64,000 nucleotides of DNA from Micromonospora gifhornensis (GCF_016863515.1 NZ_BOPA01000027.1:62001-126000); one strand, 5' to 3'. Positions 33,991 through 43,812 are shown, numbered from the stretch's first letter. Program-made: numbers and translations. The notes: a model not told the origin generated them from the sequence alone.

Positions 33991-36900
33991 AGCTCATGTC
34001 GATGGCGTATGCCTCTGCGCGCACGTCGAGGTCCGGGTGCTGGCGTAGCCGGATCAGCAGGTCTCGCCATGGCGTTTTCCATCCGAAGCCGGCGCCGTGA
34101 CGGACCAGCGATACCGCGAACAGGCCACCGGCAAGGTCGCCGCGCTCTGCCAGGTCGACGATGGTGGTGGCGAGAGCGTCGGTGTCGGGCCACTCGTGCA
34201 GGCTGCGCAGGCGGACGCCGACGCGTTCGGCGGTGCGGACCGCGAGGACGGGTCGGCCTTCGCACAGGTCGGCGATCTCGTCGAGATTGTCGAGTCGGTG
34301 AAGGTCGACCAGCAGCGCGGTCGCCGTGCCGGTGAAGCCGGGTCGGGTGGCGAGCCAGCGTGCTGATTCGACAAGTGTGCTGCGGTCGGCACTGGGCGGC
34401 TGGTGGCCGGATCGGACGGCCGCACCCCGGGCGAGAAGTTCGATGCGGCGTCGGTGCGGGCGGTCACCCGTGGCGGGGTCGCCAGGATGGTTGTCGTCGG
34501 CATCCCGGGCGACGAGGCGTGTCAGCGCATCACGGAGTACGTCGTCGCCGCCGGCCTTGAGCAGATCGGCGACCTCGCTGGACGTGGTCGTCTCGTCAAG
34601 GTCGATGAGGCGGTGCACGACGAGGTCGGCGACTCCGGTCAGCCACGGTGACCAGGCCCCGAGTTGGACGAACGCGGCACGTCGGATCTCACGGTCGGTG
34701 GCCCGACAGGCGTCGACGACGAGCGCGCCGTAGGCCGGGCGGTGTCGGTGCGGGATCGTGTCCGGGTACGCGTCGAGGACGGCGCGGCGCTCCTCCCGGC
34801 TACCGTCGACGGTGGCCCGCAGGATGGTCCAGCTCGCGTCGGTGTGTAGCCGCTGCCGGGCGGCGGACACGATCGCCGCGCGCACGTCGCGGTGCGCGTC
34901 CGGGCGTCGGTGGACGTCGAGCAGGGTCGTCAGCGTCTGCGGCGGCCCGTAGCGGGCCAGCAGCCGAGCTGCCTCCTTCCGGCTGGTGATCTTCACCGCG
35001 CCGGTGAGCACCTCGCTGAGCAGCCGCACCAGCAGCGACGGTGCGACGTGCCGGGCGGCCCGGCCTGCCGCGTACAGCGCGACCCGAGCCCGGTCGCTGT
35101 CGGCGTACCGCAGCAGGAGCCGCAGTGCCTCGTCGGGCCGGTCGGTCCAGACCAGCGCGCCCAGCGCTGCCTCGGCAATCGCCACCTCAGGGGCGTCGAC
35201 GTGACGCAACACCAACTCCCGTCCCGCACCCGGAACGCGGGCAGCGGTCCAGATCGCCGCCGCCCGGAACCACACCTTCTGCCCTGTGTCGGCGATGACG
35301 AGTTCCTGCAGGTGCACGAAGCGGGCCTGTTGGCGGGGCAGCCAACGCTCCGGGTGCACCGCCCGGACGGGCACCCACGGCGTTCCCGCCTCGATGAACC
35401 GGCCGCGGGGACGGTGGTCCAGCGCCTGGTCGAGCAGGTCGGTGCGGACGGTGCAGATCGTCGTCCACACCTCGTCGATCGTCACCGCCGACGGATCGGT
35501 CGCGACTACCTCGGCGACGCGGCCCGCACGCGTACGTGGATCGTCCAGCCACAATCCGATTGCGGTACGGGCCACCGAGGGCAGCGTGTGCGGGCCGATC
35601 GCGCGACGCAGCAGGTCCTGCAGTTGCGGCACGCGCCAGGCTCGTTTGCCGAACGCGTAGCTGAGCGCGAAGAGCGGCCCGTACCGGCCCCGGTCGATGC
35701 CGGCCGTGACCCAGTCGTGCAGCCGCTGGAAGACCAGCGTCTCCTGCCCTCGCCGCAGCACCGTGTCGAAGCGGCGCAGCACCGGCACGTGGGCACCGGT
35801 GCTCACCAGGTCGATCGTGAGTAGCGCCCACTCCCACAGCGGCGGCACGGCGACGTGGTGTTGCAGCACGTCGACGGCGAGGCTACTCAGTGCTGTCGTG
35901 GTGGCGGCGGAGGCGTCACGGGCGTCGACCGCGTCGGTGCTCAGCTGCGTGAGACCGGCTGCCGTGTCCGCGGTGAGCAGTGGCGCCACCCTCGCCAGTG
36001 CGGTGAGCGCGGCGGCCCGGACCGGATCCTGCTCGTTACGCAGCCGACTGAGCCGCACAACCACCTCCGCCACCGCCTGTGGGTCACGGGAGCGGCGGGC
36101 GGCCTGCAAGAGCAGCGTGTAGCTGTGCGCCCGCTCGTCGGCGTCGCCCGAACGCAGCGCGTTCTCCAGCGCCGCGGACGCCTGCGGCCAGTTCAGGTAC
36201 GCCGACCAGGTCCGTACGTCGGCCTCCCGTTCGCGGATCTTCGGCAGGCCCAGCACCCGGTTCGCCTCACGCACCCGGACCGCGGCTGGCAGCACCTCCA
36301 TGATCTCGGCGCTCGGTATCCACGCCGCCGTGTCGACCTCGGCCAGGGCACGGTCGTACAGCTCCCCACGCCGGGCCGGCGCGACAGCATCGAGCAGTGC
36401 CGCCAGAGCCCGGCTGCGGTCGTGGAGCCGACTGGCCAGCGACACCAACTCGTCGGTGGGCAGCACCGCCAGCCGCCGCAGCACAGCCGGCGGAAGCGCG
36501 GAACGCCGCAGCCACGCAGCCCGGCCAGGCGCGGTGAGCAGCCGGATAACCCGGCTGGCGTCGTACGCCGCGAGCACCCCGTACGCGGTGAGAGGGCCGG
36601 GTAGCCACTCCTCAGGCGCGTACCGTTCGAGCAGGTCGAGTGCCTGCGCCGGGTCGCACCTCAGCACCGCAGCAGCGGCCTCGACCCAGATTCTTTGCCG
36701 CAGTTCGGGTCGGGCTGCGGCGAGCCGCTCGCGGACCCGGTCCAGCAGCGGGCCGGAGTGCCACCGGACAAGCCGCTCCAGGCGCATCGCGTGCTCCAGG
36801 TCGGGCAGCAACGCCCGCACCGTCGCGGTGCCGCATGCCGGCAACAAGGCGGCGGCTTCTTCATCACCGAACTGGGCACGGATCTCGCCGATCAGCGCAT

Positions 36901-37264
36901 CGGCGATGTCCGGTGCGGGCCGGCGGCGAAGATCCCGATAGACACGCCGTCGCTCTACCGCCGGCCGATCGGTGACCTCACCGATCGGGAGACCCATACG
37001 CAGCGCCGAGGTGAGCGCGGCACCCCTGATCGATGGCTGGGGATCACGCAGCGCCGCGACGACGCCATCGCTGTCCCCCGCCACCCGCGCCGCGACGAAA
37101 GCGAGGTGCCGCTCGTAGGGGCCCCGCTCGCGGAGGTCGGCACACACCTGCATCCGGTCAGGGGCAGTCTGCGCCCACTGCGCGAGACGGTTCATCCGTT
37201 TGCGGTAGGGCAACGGATCGAGCGAGTTCAGCAGGTCATGGGTGGCAGTGAGCACAGCGTGCAT
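33989..37264 (-). CDS. Large HEAT-like repeat protein, function unknown
   Basis: A 1091-residue, Leu/Ala/Arg-rich, almost entirely alpha-helical protein without signal peptide or membrane segment. Repeating pairs such as AALRDPQPSIRGAALTSALR and DPVRAAALTALARVAPLL indicate HEAT/ARM-type solenoids along most of the length. I saw no Walker motif or other catalytic signature. Start ATG 37264 is fixed by GGAGGG just upstream; the frame stays open further but that part is antisense to the PARG gene. It follows the NACHT and PARG genes on the same strand (181-base gap). It could be a scaffold, a sensor or a regulator of the same system. Confidence 0.82.
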   Translation of the reverse strand: MHAVLTATHDLLNSLDPLPYRKRMNRLAQWAQTAPDRMQVCADLRERGPYERHLAFVAARVAGDSDGVVAALRDPQPSIRGAALTSALRMGLPIGEVTDRPAVERRRVYRDLRRRPAPDIADALIGEIRAQFGDEEAAALLPACGTATVRALLPDLEHAMRLERLVRWHSGPLLDRVRERLAAARPELRQRIWVEAAAAVLRCDPAQALDLLERYAPEEWLPGPLTAYGVLAAYDASRVIRLLTAPGRAAWLRRSALPPAVLRRLAVLPTDELVSLASRLHDRSRALAALLDAVAPARRGELYDRALAEVDTAAWIPSAEIMEVLPAAVRVREANRVLGLPKIREREADVRTWSAYLNWPQASAALENALRSGDADERAHSYTLLLQAARRSRDPQAVAEVVVRLSRLRNEQDPVRAAALTALARVAPLLTADTAAGLTQLSTDAVDARDASAATTTALSSLAVDVLQHHVAVPPLWEWALLTIDLVSTGAHVPVLRRFDTVLRRGQETLVFQRLHDWVTAGIDRGRYGPLFALSYAFGKRAWRVPQLQDLLRRAIGPHTLPSVARTAIGLWLDDPRTRAGRVAEVVATDPSAVTIDEVWTTICTVRTDLLDQALDHRPRGRFIEAGTPWVPVRAVHPERWLPRQQARFVHLQELVIADTGQKVWFRAAAIWTAARVPGAGRELVLRHVDAPEVAIAEAALGALVWTDRPDEALRLLLRYADSDRARVALYAAGRAARHVAPSLLVRLLSEVLTGAVKITSRKEAARLLARYGPPQTLTTLLDVHRRPDAHRDVRAAIVSAARQRLHTDASWTILRATVDGSREERRAVLDAYPDTIPHRHRPAYGALVVDACRATDREIRRAAFVQLGAWSPWLTGVADLVVHRLIDLDETTTSSEVADLLKAGGDDVLRDALTRLVARDADDNHPGDPATGDRPHRRRIELLARGAAVRSGHQPPSADRSTLVESARWLATRPGFTGTATALLVDLHRLDNLDEIADLCEGRPVLAVRTAERVGVRLRSLHEWPDTDALATTIVDLAERGDLAGGLFAVSLVRHGAGFGWKTPWRDLLIRLRQHPDLDVRAEAYAIDMS

Positions 37265-37445
37265 TCTGCCCTCCACCCCATCCGCGAGGAGATCGATATA
37301 TCGTCCCGTTCGGCGGCAGCCAGCCGTCGTCAGCGAGGATCTGCCGGATCTCGATGGAGCCGAGATGCCTGCGGACGGCGTCGGGTAGCAGCGCCGCCGC
37401 AGTCCGCCTGTTGAGGGCGTGCGTCCGCGCTCCCAGCCGCCGATT

Positions 37446-38258
37446 TCACGGCAGTTCCGGAAAGCGCTCCACGAAGGTGCGATACACCGGTGTGCCCGGC
37501 AGACCATCGCGGATGGCAAACACCACGCGGTCGAATCGGTCGACCATCTCCAACGCGTCGGCGAACGCACCGGCCACCGCGGCGGGGTCGTTGCGGAACA
37601 CGCCGCACCCCCACGCACCCAACACCAGCGTCCGATGCCCGTGCGCAGCCGCGGCCTGCAGCACCCGCCGGGCGCGCCGGACCAGCACCGCCGGTACGTC
37701 CGTCGTATGCTCGGGCTGGTTGCGGAGGATCGCGCCAAGGTTCGGCGCCGCAGCGGTCAGGAACGATGTGGTGTACGACTGGTCGAGCAGGTTGCCCTTG
37801 TCGTCACGGAACACCGGCACGTTCGGGGAGTAGATGACGCGGTCGCTGTACCGCAGATCCCGCTGTCCTCGATGGAACGTGTAGAACTCTGGTGCCGCAA
37901 GCAGACACGGGTACAGCGCCGATGCGCGGGCGATGCTCTCCTCCTGCGCTTTCGCCCCGCCCAGGAATCCGCCACCCGGGTTCTTCGCCGACGCGAACAC
38001 CAGACAGGCCGCCCCAGGCCCCAGCCGGTAAGCCGCCTGCAACGTCGACTCGTACGTCACCTCCACCTCACCCGCGCCAGGCGCCGCGCTTTCCACCGCA
38101 AGGACCTCGTTCGGCAGGTGATGGCGCGTGCCGGCGACTGCGGCACGTACCGCCTCGCCGATGACGACCTCATCACCGGCGGCGTTGCGATAGCGTCCCG
38201 ACTCGGCGATCGCCACCGTCTGCCGAGCGATCTCACGAAGTCGGCCGCTCACCGGCAC
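37446..38258 (-). CDS. Bacterial-type poly(ADP-ribose) glycohydrolase (TIGR02452/DUF2263 family)
   Basis: A 270-residue macrodomain-fold protein of the microbial PARG family. The defining signature GGG-x7-QEE is present as NPGGGFLGGAKAQEESIAR, with GGG at 95-97 and the catalytic Glu pair at 106-107. YSPNVPVFRDDKGNLL and LGAWGCGVFRNDP are the other conserved blocks. Such enzymes release ADP-ribose from poly(ADP-ribose). Start GTG 38258 has no strong ribosome binding site; GTG 38252 is an alternative. It lies 101 bases after the NACHT gene stop on the same strand, which suggests co-expression and points to ADP-ribose or NAD chemistry in this locus. Confidence 0.88.
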   Translation of the reverse strand: MPVSGRLREIARQTVAIAESGRYRNAAGDEVVIGEAVRAAVAGTRHHLPNEVLAVESAAPGAGEVEVTYESTLQAAYRLGPGAACLVFASAKNPGGGFLGGAKAQEESIARASALYPCLLAAPEFYTFHRGQRDLRYSDRVIYSPNVPVFRDDKGNLLDQSYTTSFLTAAAPNLGAILRNQPEHTTDVPAVLVRRARRVLQAAAAHGHRTLVLGAWGCGVFRNDPAAVAGAFADALEMVDRFDRVVFAIRDGLPGTPVYRTFVERFPELP

Positions 38259-38359
38259 ACTCGGTGAGTCGGAAGGTGAAGGGTCCGCACAGCCAGCAGG
38301 CTAGGCAGGTAGCGCGGCTGACGACAAGCGGTTTCCCGGGCCCTGCACGAGGCCGTGGA

Positions 38360-41300
38360 TCACGGAAAGTCGTCGGGCGTGATGTCGGGCAGCGTGGCGA
38401 GCAGTTGCCCGGCCAGGCGCCGTACGGTGTCGTCGTCCCGCTGGCGGCCGAGCCGTATGAGCAGCTCTCGAGTCCGGGTGTCTCGGTAGTGGTGTCGGGT
38501 CAGCGCCAGCAATGCGGTCCGGCGGATTTCCCAGTCGTTGTCAGCGGCCAGCCGGAGCAGCAGCTCCGGCACTCCGGCCCGGCCGGCCAGGGTCGCGCCG
38601 AGTTGTTCCACCGCTCGGCGCCGGACCTCCAGGGCCGGGTCGTCGCGGACCAGTCCGACGAGCAGCACCTGAACCTCGGGGTCGGTGCCGAAGTGTTCGC
38701 CGAGCGCGGCGGCGATGCGGGCACGGATCGCCGGGTCCTGGTCGGACAGGCGGCGCATCAGTCGCAGTGTCACCGCCATGGAGGCGCTCCCCTGCTCGGT
38801 GAGGCAGCAGACCGCGGCGTCGAACACGGTCGGGTCGGTGTCTGACTCGACGCATTCCAGCAGCGTGTCGGTCACCACGTCGGGACTGCCGTGACGGCAG
38901 AGCGTCCGCACGGCGGCCAACCGGATGCCGACGTAGCTGTCCCGGCGGGCTCGCCGGCACAGTGTTTCGACAAGGCTGTCGGTCTCGCCGTGCCGGGCGA
39001 GCGCGTCGGCGGCCGCGCGCAGCACGTTCGGGTCGGGATCTCGGCTGACCTGTTCGGCCAGGCACTCCCGTACGGCGGGGTCGGGTGGGTCGGCGAGACG
39101 GGCCAGGCTTCGGGTGACCCGCAGTCGGACGAGCGCGTCGCGCTCTTCGAAGGCTCGGCTGATGAGCAGGTCGCGGGTGGCACGGCCGAACAGTTGTCGG
39201 CCGGTGAGCAGGTCGACGGCGGCGAGTCGGACGCTGGCGGTCGGGTCGCGTCGGGCGCTGGCCAGTAGTAGTTCTTCGGTACGCGGGTCCGGGTGGGTCT
39301 CGGCCAGGGCGCGTACCGCGGCGAGGCGTACGGTGGCGTCCTCGTCGGCGCGAGCCGCCCGCGCCACCACGGTCCAGCAGGCGTCGTCGGTGCTGTCCCG
39401 GTCGATCAGTGCGGTCACGGCGGCAGCCCGCACGGAGGCGTCCTCGTCCTGTTCAATCTGATCGATCAGCCGGGCCCGGCAGCGGCCGTCCGGGTCAGGC
39501 ACGAGCGTCAACCGCTGTACGGCGGTGGCGCGGAGCCGGGCGGAGCTGTCTGAGCCGGCCAGCTTCAGCAACAGCTCGGTCTCCTCCGGCCCGGCCCGGC
39601 CCGGCAGCAGTCTGGTCGCCAGGCAGCGCCGCACCTCGTCCGGGGAGTCGCCGGTCATTCGCTGTAGCGCGCGACTGCGGGCGGTCTCGGCGTGTTCGGG
39701 CAGGGCCAGCAGGGCTGTCAGCGCCTCCTGCACGACTGCGGGATCGGAGTCCGTGGCCAGCAGTCGCTGGAGGGTGCCGGGTGCGTGCGGTAGGTCGGTG
39801 CAGCGCGCGGTGAGCACGGCGACCGCCGCCCGTCGTACCGTGGCGGCGTTGTCCTCGGTGGCCCGGAGCAGGACGTGGCGGATGTTGTCGCTGAGTTCCG
39901 CCCGACCGCCGAGAGACTGTACGGCCAGCGCGCGGACCGCGGGGTCGGGCGAGTCGGTGAGGTCGCGTAGCTCGTGGATGAGGTCGGCATCGGCGCCGAA
40001 GTGAGTGATCAGGGCCCGTACGGCGGCCTGCCGAACGGCGGTGGAGACCTCGGCTCCGGCCTGTGTGATCAGGATGTCCCGGTAGCGGTGACGGTCGCCG
40101 TCGGTGGCGTTCAGCCGGCCGGCGGCTTCGGCGAGCCCGGCGACCAGGGCGAGGTGGGCTTGCCGCTCGCGGCCGTGCTGGAGCTCCCGGACCAGCAGTT
40201 CCTCCAGGTGTTCCTCGGTGGTGGACAGCGCTGCGGCGATCCGGGTGGCAAAGGTGGAGCCGGAGCGCCAGCTGGTGCGTACGCCGCGGCGGCGGTACCA
40301 GTTCAGGAAGGTGTGCCGGCCGGGCCAGTTCGGCCCGAGTGCCCGCACCGACGAGAGCAGTTCCTGTTCGGTGAGCTCGGTCAGGTTGGGGTCGTCGGCG
40401 GAGATGCCGTGTTCGACAAGCAGGACGATCTGGCACAGCACGGCGTTACCCGCAGCGGTCAGTTCGGCGGGCTGTGGGGTTTCGGCCACGCATTGTGCGG
40501 CCAGCACCAGGTTCCAGGGCGGGGCGGTCAGGTTCAGCGGCGGCCAGGGTTGGGTGGTCTCGGTGGCGAGCAGGGTGATCAGGTCGTTGGCGATCCGGGC
40601 GGGTAGGGCACCGGCGACGAGGCGCAGCACCTCTCGCCAGGACGGGTCGGCCCAGTGTTCGCGGAAGAGGGCGCGGAGCCGGTCGAGGTCCCAGGCACCG
40701 GGGTCGTTTTCGAACCTGTCCACGATCTCCTCGGCGCAGAAGAATTCCAGGAACGCGCGGTGCACGAACCCGAACAGTCGCAGTCCGTATCGTTCCAGGA
40801 TGAAGCTTCGGTGACGCAGTTTTTCGATCATCGAGTAGGCCATGGCGAGCGCCCGCTCGTTCTCGAAACCGTAGAACGCGACGAGGTGGTCCCGGAAGAC
40901 GCGGCCCAGTTCGTCGGAGTCGATGTAGTTGCCTGCTGGTCCCGATTCCCGGAACTGCATGTGGAATGCCAGGTGACGCAGTAGTCGACGCTTCGCCTGC
41001 AGGTCCAGCGACGGGACGTCGCCGTGGCTCTCCCGCAGTTGTTTGGTCACGTCCCACTCGGAGATGAGGACGTCGGTGACGTGTGCGTACAGTCGGCGTC
41101 GGTTGCGGGGCAGGGGGTGGCTACGGCCGACGATCGTCATGAGCATCAGCAGGAGTGGGTTGCCGGCGATCTCGTGCATCGCTCGGGAGTTGCGCAGCAT
41201 GTCGAGAAGCTGTCGTCGTTGCCGTTGTGCTTCGACAGCTGGGGTGGACATCACGTAGCGGTACCAGTTGTCGAGGAACTGGGTGATTTGTTCGTCGTCG

Positions 41301-42574
41301 AGGTCTTCGAGGGTGAAGTGGTCGAACCCGGCGTTGGCGAACGTGTGTCGCTGGTAGCCGGCCGCCCGTGAGGTGACCACTGACAGCACTCCCGGGTACT
41401 CGTTGGCGAAGGTGGCGATCTGTGCGGCCACCTCTTCGCGCTGAGCCGGGTCGAACACCTCGTCGAGTCCGTCGAAGAGGAAGAGGGCTTGGCCGCCTTG
41501 GCGCAGGTATGACTCCAGCACCTCCTGGTCGATTCCGGTCAGTCCCTGTTGGTGGCGGTGTCCGACGTAGTCGAGTAAGCCGTCGCAGCGGCCGTCGCCG
41601 CGGTGCGCGGCGTAGGAGCGAAGCTCGATCAGCACGGGCAGGTACTGGTTGAGCGCCGCGAGTCGCGGTTCGTCGCAGGCTCCGGCCAGTGCCAGTGCCA
41701 GGTACTGCGCGGCCGCTGACTTGCCGGAGCCTGGGTCGCCGAGCAGGACGATCGTTTGGCGGCCGGGGTCGCAGACCACGTCGAACAGCGAGAGCGCGTC
41801 CTTGGCCGCGTACTCCTCCCAGAGTCGTTCGAGCTCTTCCGGGTTCACCACGCCGGGTAGGCCGCTGGTGTCGCCGTCGGATGTGGTGCCGGCCCATCGC
41901 CACCAGGCCAGTGGCATCTCCGGGCGGGCTTCCTCGTGTACTCGGGGCTCGACGAACAATTTCGGCAGTCCGACGGTGAGGTAGCCGATGGTGGGACGTG
42001 GTGAGACGGCGTCGACCGGGACGGCTTGATATCTGAGCGCCAGTTGCTTGTGGTAGTGGCTGCGTACGGCTTCGGGTAGGTGGGTGTCCGGATCGGCGGG
42101 TCCACGTGCGGGAGAGCGTCCACTGCGTACGTCGGCCAGCGCCGCGGTGACCTTGGCGGTGAGGTCGTCGACGCTGGTGAAGAAGGCGCACAGGTGTCGT
42201 TCCTTGAGTTCGCGGCGCAGTTCGACGATTCGCTCGCCGTCGGCACCCCGGTCGACCTGGTCGACCGGCCAGGGGGTCTCCTCGGCGAGGAGGAAGACCA
42301 GGCAGGGTTTTCCGGCCGCGAGTGCCTCGCGGTACTCCAGTTCGGTGATGGAGGATTCCTGACCGGGCGGGCGAAATCCGTAGCGCCAGGCAAAAAGTCC
42401 GATGTAGAGGTCGCAGCGGCGTACGTCGGCCAGGCAGCGGTCGAGCGGTGGTCGGACGTCAGCACCGTACGCTTCCATGGCGACGTCCTCGATCTCCAGA
42501 CGGCGTGCCACTGCGTGTACGGCAGCGCGATATTCCAGCAGGTCTTTCTGAGTGGCCGAAAGGTAGACCTTCAT
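38360..42574 (-). CDS. DUF4062-NACHT-HEAT STAND-class protein
   Basis: A 1404-residue NLR-like protein. Residues ~2-145 are a DUF4062 domain (MKVYLSATQKDLLEYRAAV, CDLYIGLFAWRYGF, SSITELEYREAL). A NACHT NTPase follows, with Walker A VLLGDPGSGKSAAAQYL (~275-290) and Walker B ALFLFDGLDEVFD (~362-374), then a winged-helix/helical region (~440-700). About 550 C-terminal residues (~830-1390) form HEAT repeats spaced near 31 residues. This is the layout of bacterial STAND immune sensors: N-terminal effector/adaptor, central switch, C-terminal sensor. Start ATG 42574 has GGAG ten bases upstream. It is the first of three minus-strand genes and divergent from the SCO2521-like gene. Confidence 0.88.
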   Translation of the reverse strand: MKVYLSATQKDLLEYRAAVHAVARRLEIEDVAMEAYGADVRPPLDRCLADVRRCDLYIGLFAWRYGFRPPGQESSITELEYREALAAGKPCLVFLLAEETPWPVDQVDRGADGERIVELRRELKERHLCAFFTSVDDLTAKVTAALADVRSGRSPARGPADPDTHLPEAVRSHYHKQLALRYQAVPVDAVSPRPTIGYLTVGLPKLFVEPRVHEEARPEMPLAWWRWAGTTSDGDTSGLPGVVNPEELERLWEEYAAKDALSLFDVVCDPGRQTIVLLGDPGSGKSAAAQYLALALAGACDEPRLAALNQYLPVLIELRSYAAHRGDGRCDGLLDYVGHRHQQGLTGIDQEVLESYLRQGGQALFLFDGLDEVFDPAQREEVAAQIATFANEYPGVLSVVTSRAAGYQRHTFANAGFDHFTLEDLDDEQITQFLDNWYRYVMSTPAVEAQRQRRQLLDMLRNSRAMHEIAGNPLLLMLMTIVGRSHPLPRNRRRLYAHVTDVLISEWDVTKQLRESHGDVPSLDLQAKRRLLRHLAFHMQFRESGPAGNYIDSDELGRVFRDHLVAFYGFENERALAMAYSMIEKLRHRSFILERYGLRLFGFVHRAFLEFFCAEEIVDRFENDPGAWDLDRLRALFREHWADPSWREVLRLVAGALPARIANDLITLLATETTQPWPPLNLTAPPWNLVLAAQCVAETPQPAELTAAGNAVLCQIVLLVEHGISADDPNLTELTEQELLSSVRALGPNWPGRHTFLNWYRRRGVRTSWRSGSTFATRIAAALSTTEEHLEELLVRELQHGRERQAHLALVAGLAEAAGRLNATDGDRHRYRDILITQAGAEVSTAVRQAAVRALITHFGADADLIHELRDLTDSPDPAVRALAVQSLGGRAELSDNIRHVLLRATEDNAATVRRAAVAVLTARCTDLPHAPGTLQRLLATDSDPAVVQEALTALLALPEHAETARSRALQRMTGDSPDEVRRCLATRLLPGRAGPEETELLLKLAGSDSSARLRATAVQRLTLVPDPDGRCRARLIDQIEQDEDASVRAAAVTALIDRDSTDDACWTVVARAARADEDATVRLAAVRALAETHPDPRTEELLLASARRDPTASVRLAAVDLLTGRQLFGRATRDLLISRAFEERDALVRLRVTRSLARLADPPDPAVRECLAEQVSRDPDPNVLRAAADALARHGETDSLVETLCRRARRDSYVGIRLAAVRTLCRHGSPDVVTDTLLECVESDTDPTVFDAAVCCLTEQGSASMAVTLRLMRRLSDQDPAIRARIAAALGEHFGTDPEVQVLLVGLVRDDPALEVRRRAVEQLGATLAGRAGVPELLLRLAADNDWEIRRTALLALTRHHYRDTRTRELLIRLGRQRDDDTVRRLAGQLLATLPDITPDDFP

Positions 42575-42849
42575 AAACGGCAACTCCAGGGGTAGCTGGC
42601 GTCCGCACTATCGAAAATATCAGTCGTCGTCACGTTCGTGCGGCCGGCGACGCTCCGCCGCCATAGGATTCCCGCCGATGTCGGGCCTATGATGCCCCCA
42701 GGGCAGACGCCGACCCGCGGGTCGATTCCGTTTTCGCCGGGTCCCGTTACCTCAATGGGGTCGGTGTCCGCGCAGGTCACGGCGAGGTTAATCAGCGGGG
42801 GTCGCATTCCGCAGGATGATTGCGGGCGGACGGCGATGCGGAGGAAGCC
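42575..42849. other. Divergent promoter region, NACHT gene / SCO2521-like gene
   Basis: A 275-base gap with no gene seen. The end next to the NACHT gene is AT-richer (around 42610-42625, GAAAATATCAG), a likely -10 area for the minus strand. No clear operator palindrome was found. Confidence 0.45.
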
Positions 42850-43806
42850 ATGATCACTTTCGGTGAGGTGCACACCAACCTGCTTCAACACAGCACGGCG
42901 CTGGTTCAGGAGCAGAGTTCGCAGGTGCTCAGCCTGGTCGAAGGCGAGGCCGTGCTGACATCCCGCCGTCCGTCGCTCTATGCGGTCTCGCCCGATGTGC
43001 GCACCGGCGTGGACTGCTGGCTGCCCAGCGCCAGGCGGAGGAGGCTACGGGGGGTGGGCGCGGTGGTCACCCGGGCCATCATCACCGGTGGCCGAATCGT
43101 GCAGGCGTCGTCGGTCATCCAGGTCGTCGCCGGAGAACGTCGCCAGCCCTGGTCGCACTATCTGGCCAACCCGGGCATCCTGGAGACGGTCGGCAAGCTG
43201 GACAGCGCCGACCTGACCTCGGGGTTCCTGCACGGCCACGACACGGACGTGCTGAACCTGGAGGCGATCACCGGGCGGGTGCTCGACGGGGTGCAGATGT
43301 CCGACCTGCTGGACCGGCGTCCGCCGCTGCGTGCGGCGCGTACCCGGCTGCGCTGGACCGCGCAGGTGGGCCAGCAGCCGGACCGGGAGGTTTCGGCCGT
43401 CGTCACCGTGGACTCCCCGACCCTGCGTACGGTCGAACTGGTGCTTGCCCCCCAGGACGTGCCGGCGGCCGTGGCCGGTCTCTGCGAGGACCTCGCGTTG
43501 CACGACTGGCTGCTGACCACGCTCTCCTCCCTGATGGAGGCCGTTGTCACCCGGTCGGGCAACGGGCAGGAGCATGTCGAGCGATTGCGTCCCGTGTTGG
43601 AGCACCTGCTGCATCTGTGGTTGCCGGGCGCGCGGGTCGACCCGCGACTGCGGCCCATCTGGGACCGGTTGGAGCAGGTGCCCGGATTCAGCCGCCAGTG
43701 GAACTCGTCGGTGAACTGGATCCGCGATCAGATCAGTGTGGGCAACCTGGCGCTACTGCGTGACCTGGCGAGCCGCATGTCGGTCGACCAGCCATGTGGA
43801 CGCTGA
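42850..43806 (+). CDS. SCO2521-family-like protein, function unknown
   Basis: A 318-residue soluble protein with no motif I recognise as catalytic. It opens MITFGEVHTNLLQHSTALVQ, has an Arg-rich stretch (~60-70) and a helical C-terminus with LRPVLEHLLHLWLPGARVD. The family assignment is by recall and by position: it heads a gene set that runs in the same order as the SCO2521-SCO2525 families. Start ATG 42850 is set by GGAGGAA at 42840-42846. Unlike the other four genes of the set it is on the plus strand, and its stop is six bases from the convergent SCO2522-like stop. It is divergent from the NACHT gene. Confidence 0.7.
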   Translation: MITFGEVHTNLLQHSTALVQEQSSQVLSLVEGEAVLTSRRPSLYAVSPDVRTGVDCWLPSARRRRLRGVGAVVTRAIITGGRIVQASSVIQVVAGERRQPWSHYLANPGILETVGKLDSADLTSGFLHGHDTDVLNLEAITGRVLDGVQMSDLLDRRPPLRAARTRLRWTAQVGQQPDREVSAVVTVDSPTLRTVELVLAPQDVPAAVAGLCEDLALHDWLLTTLSSLMEAVVTRSGNGQEHVERLRPVLEHLLHLWLPGARVDPRLRPIWDRLEQVPGFSRQWNSSVNWIRDQISVGNLALLRDLASRMSVDQPCGR

Positions 43807-43812
43807 GCACAC

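Noticed and set aside
37265-37738. Upstream extension of the HEAT gene frame to 37738
   Set aside because: This part lies over the PARG gene in another frame and gives Arg/Ser/Trp-rich sequence. ATG 37264 with GGAGGG is the better start.
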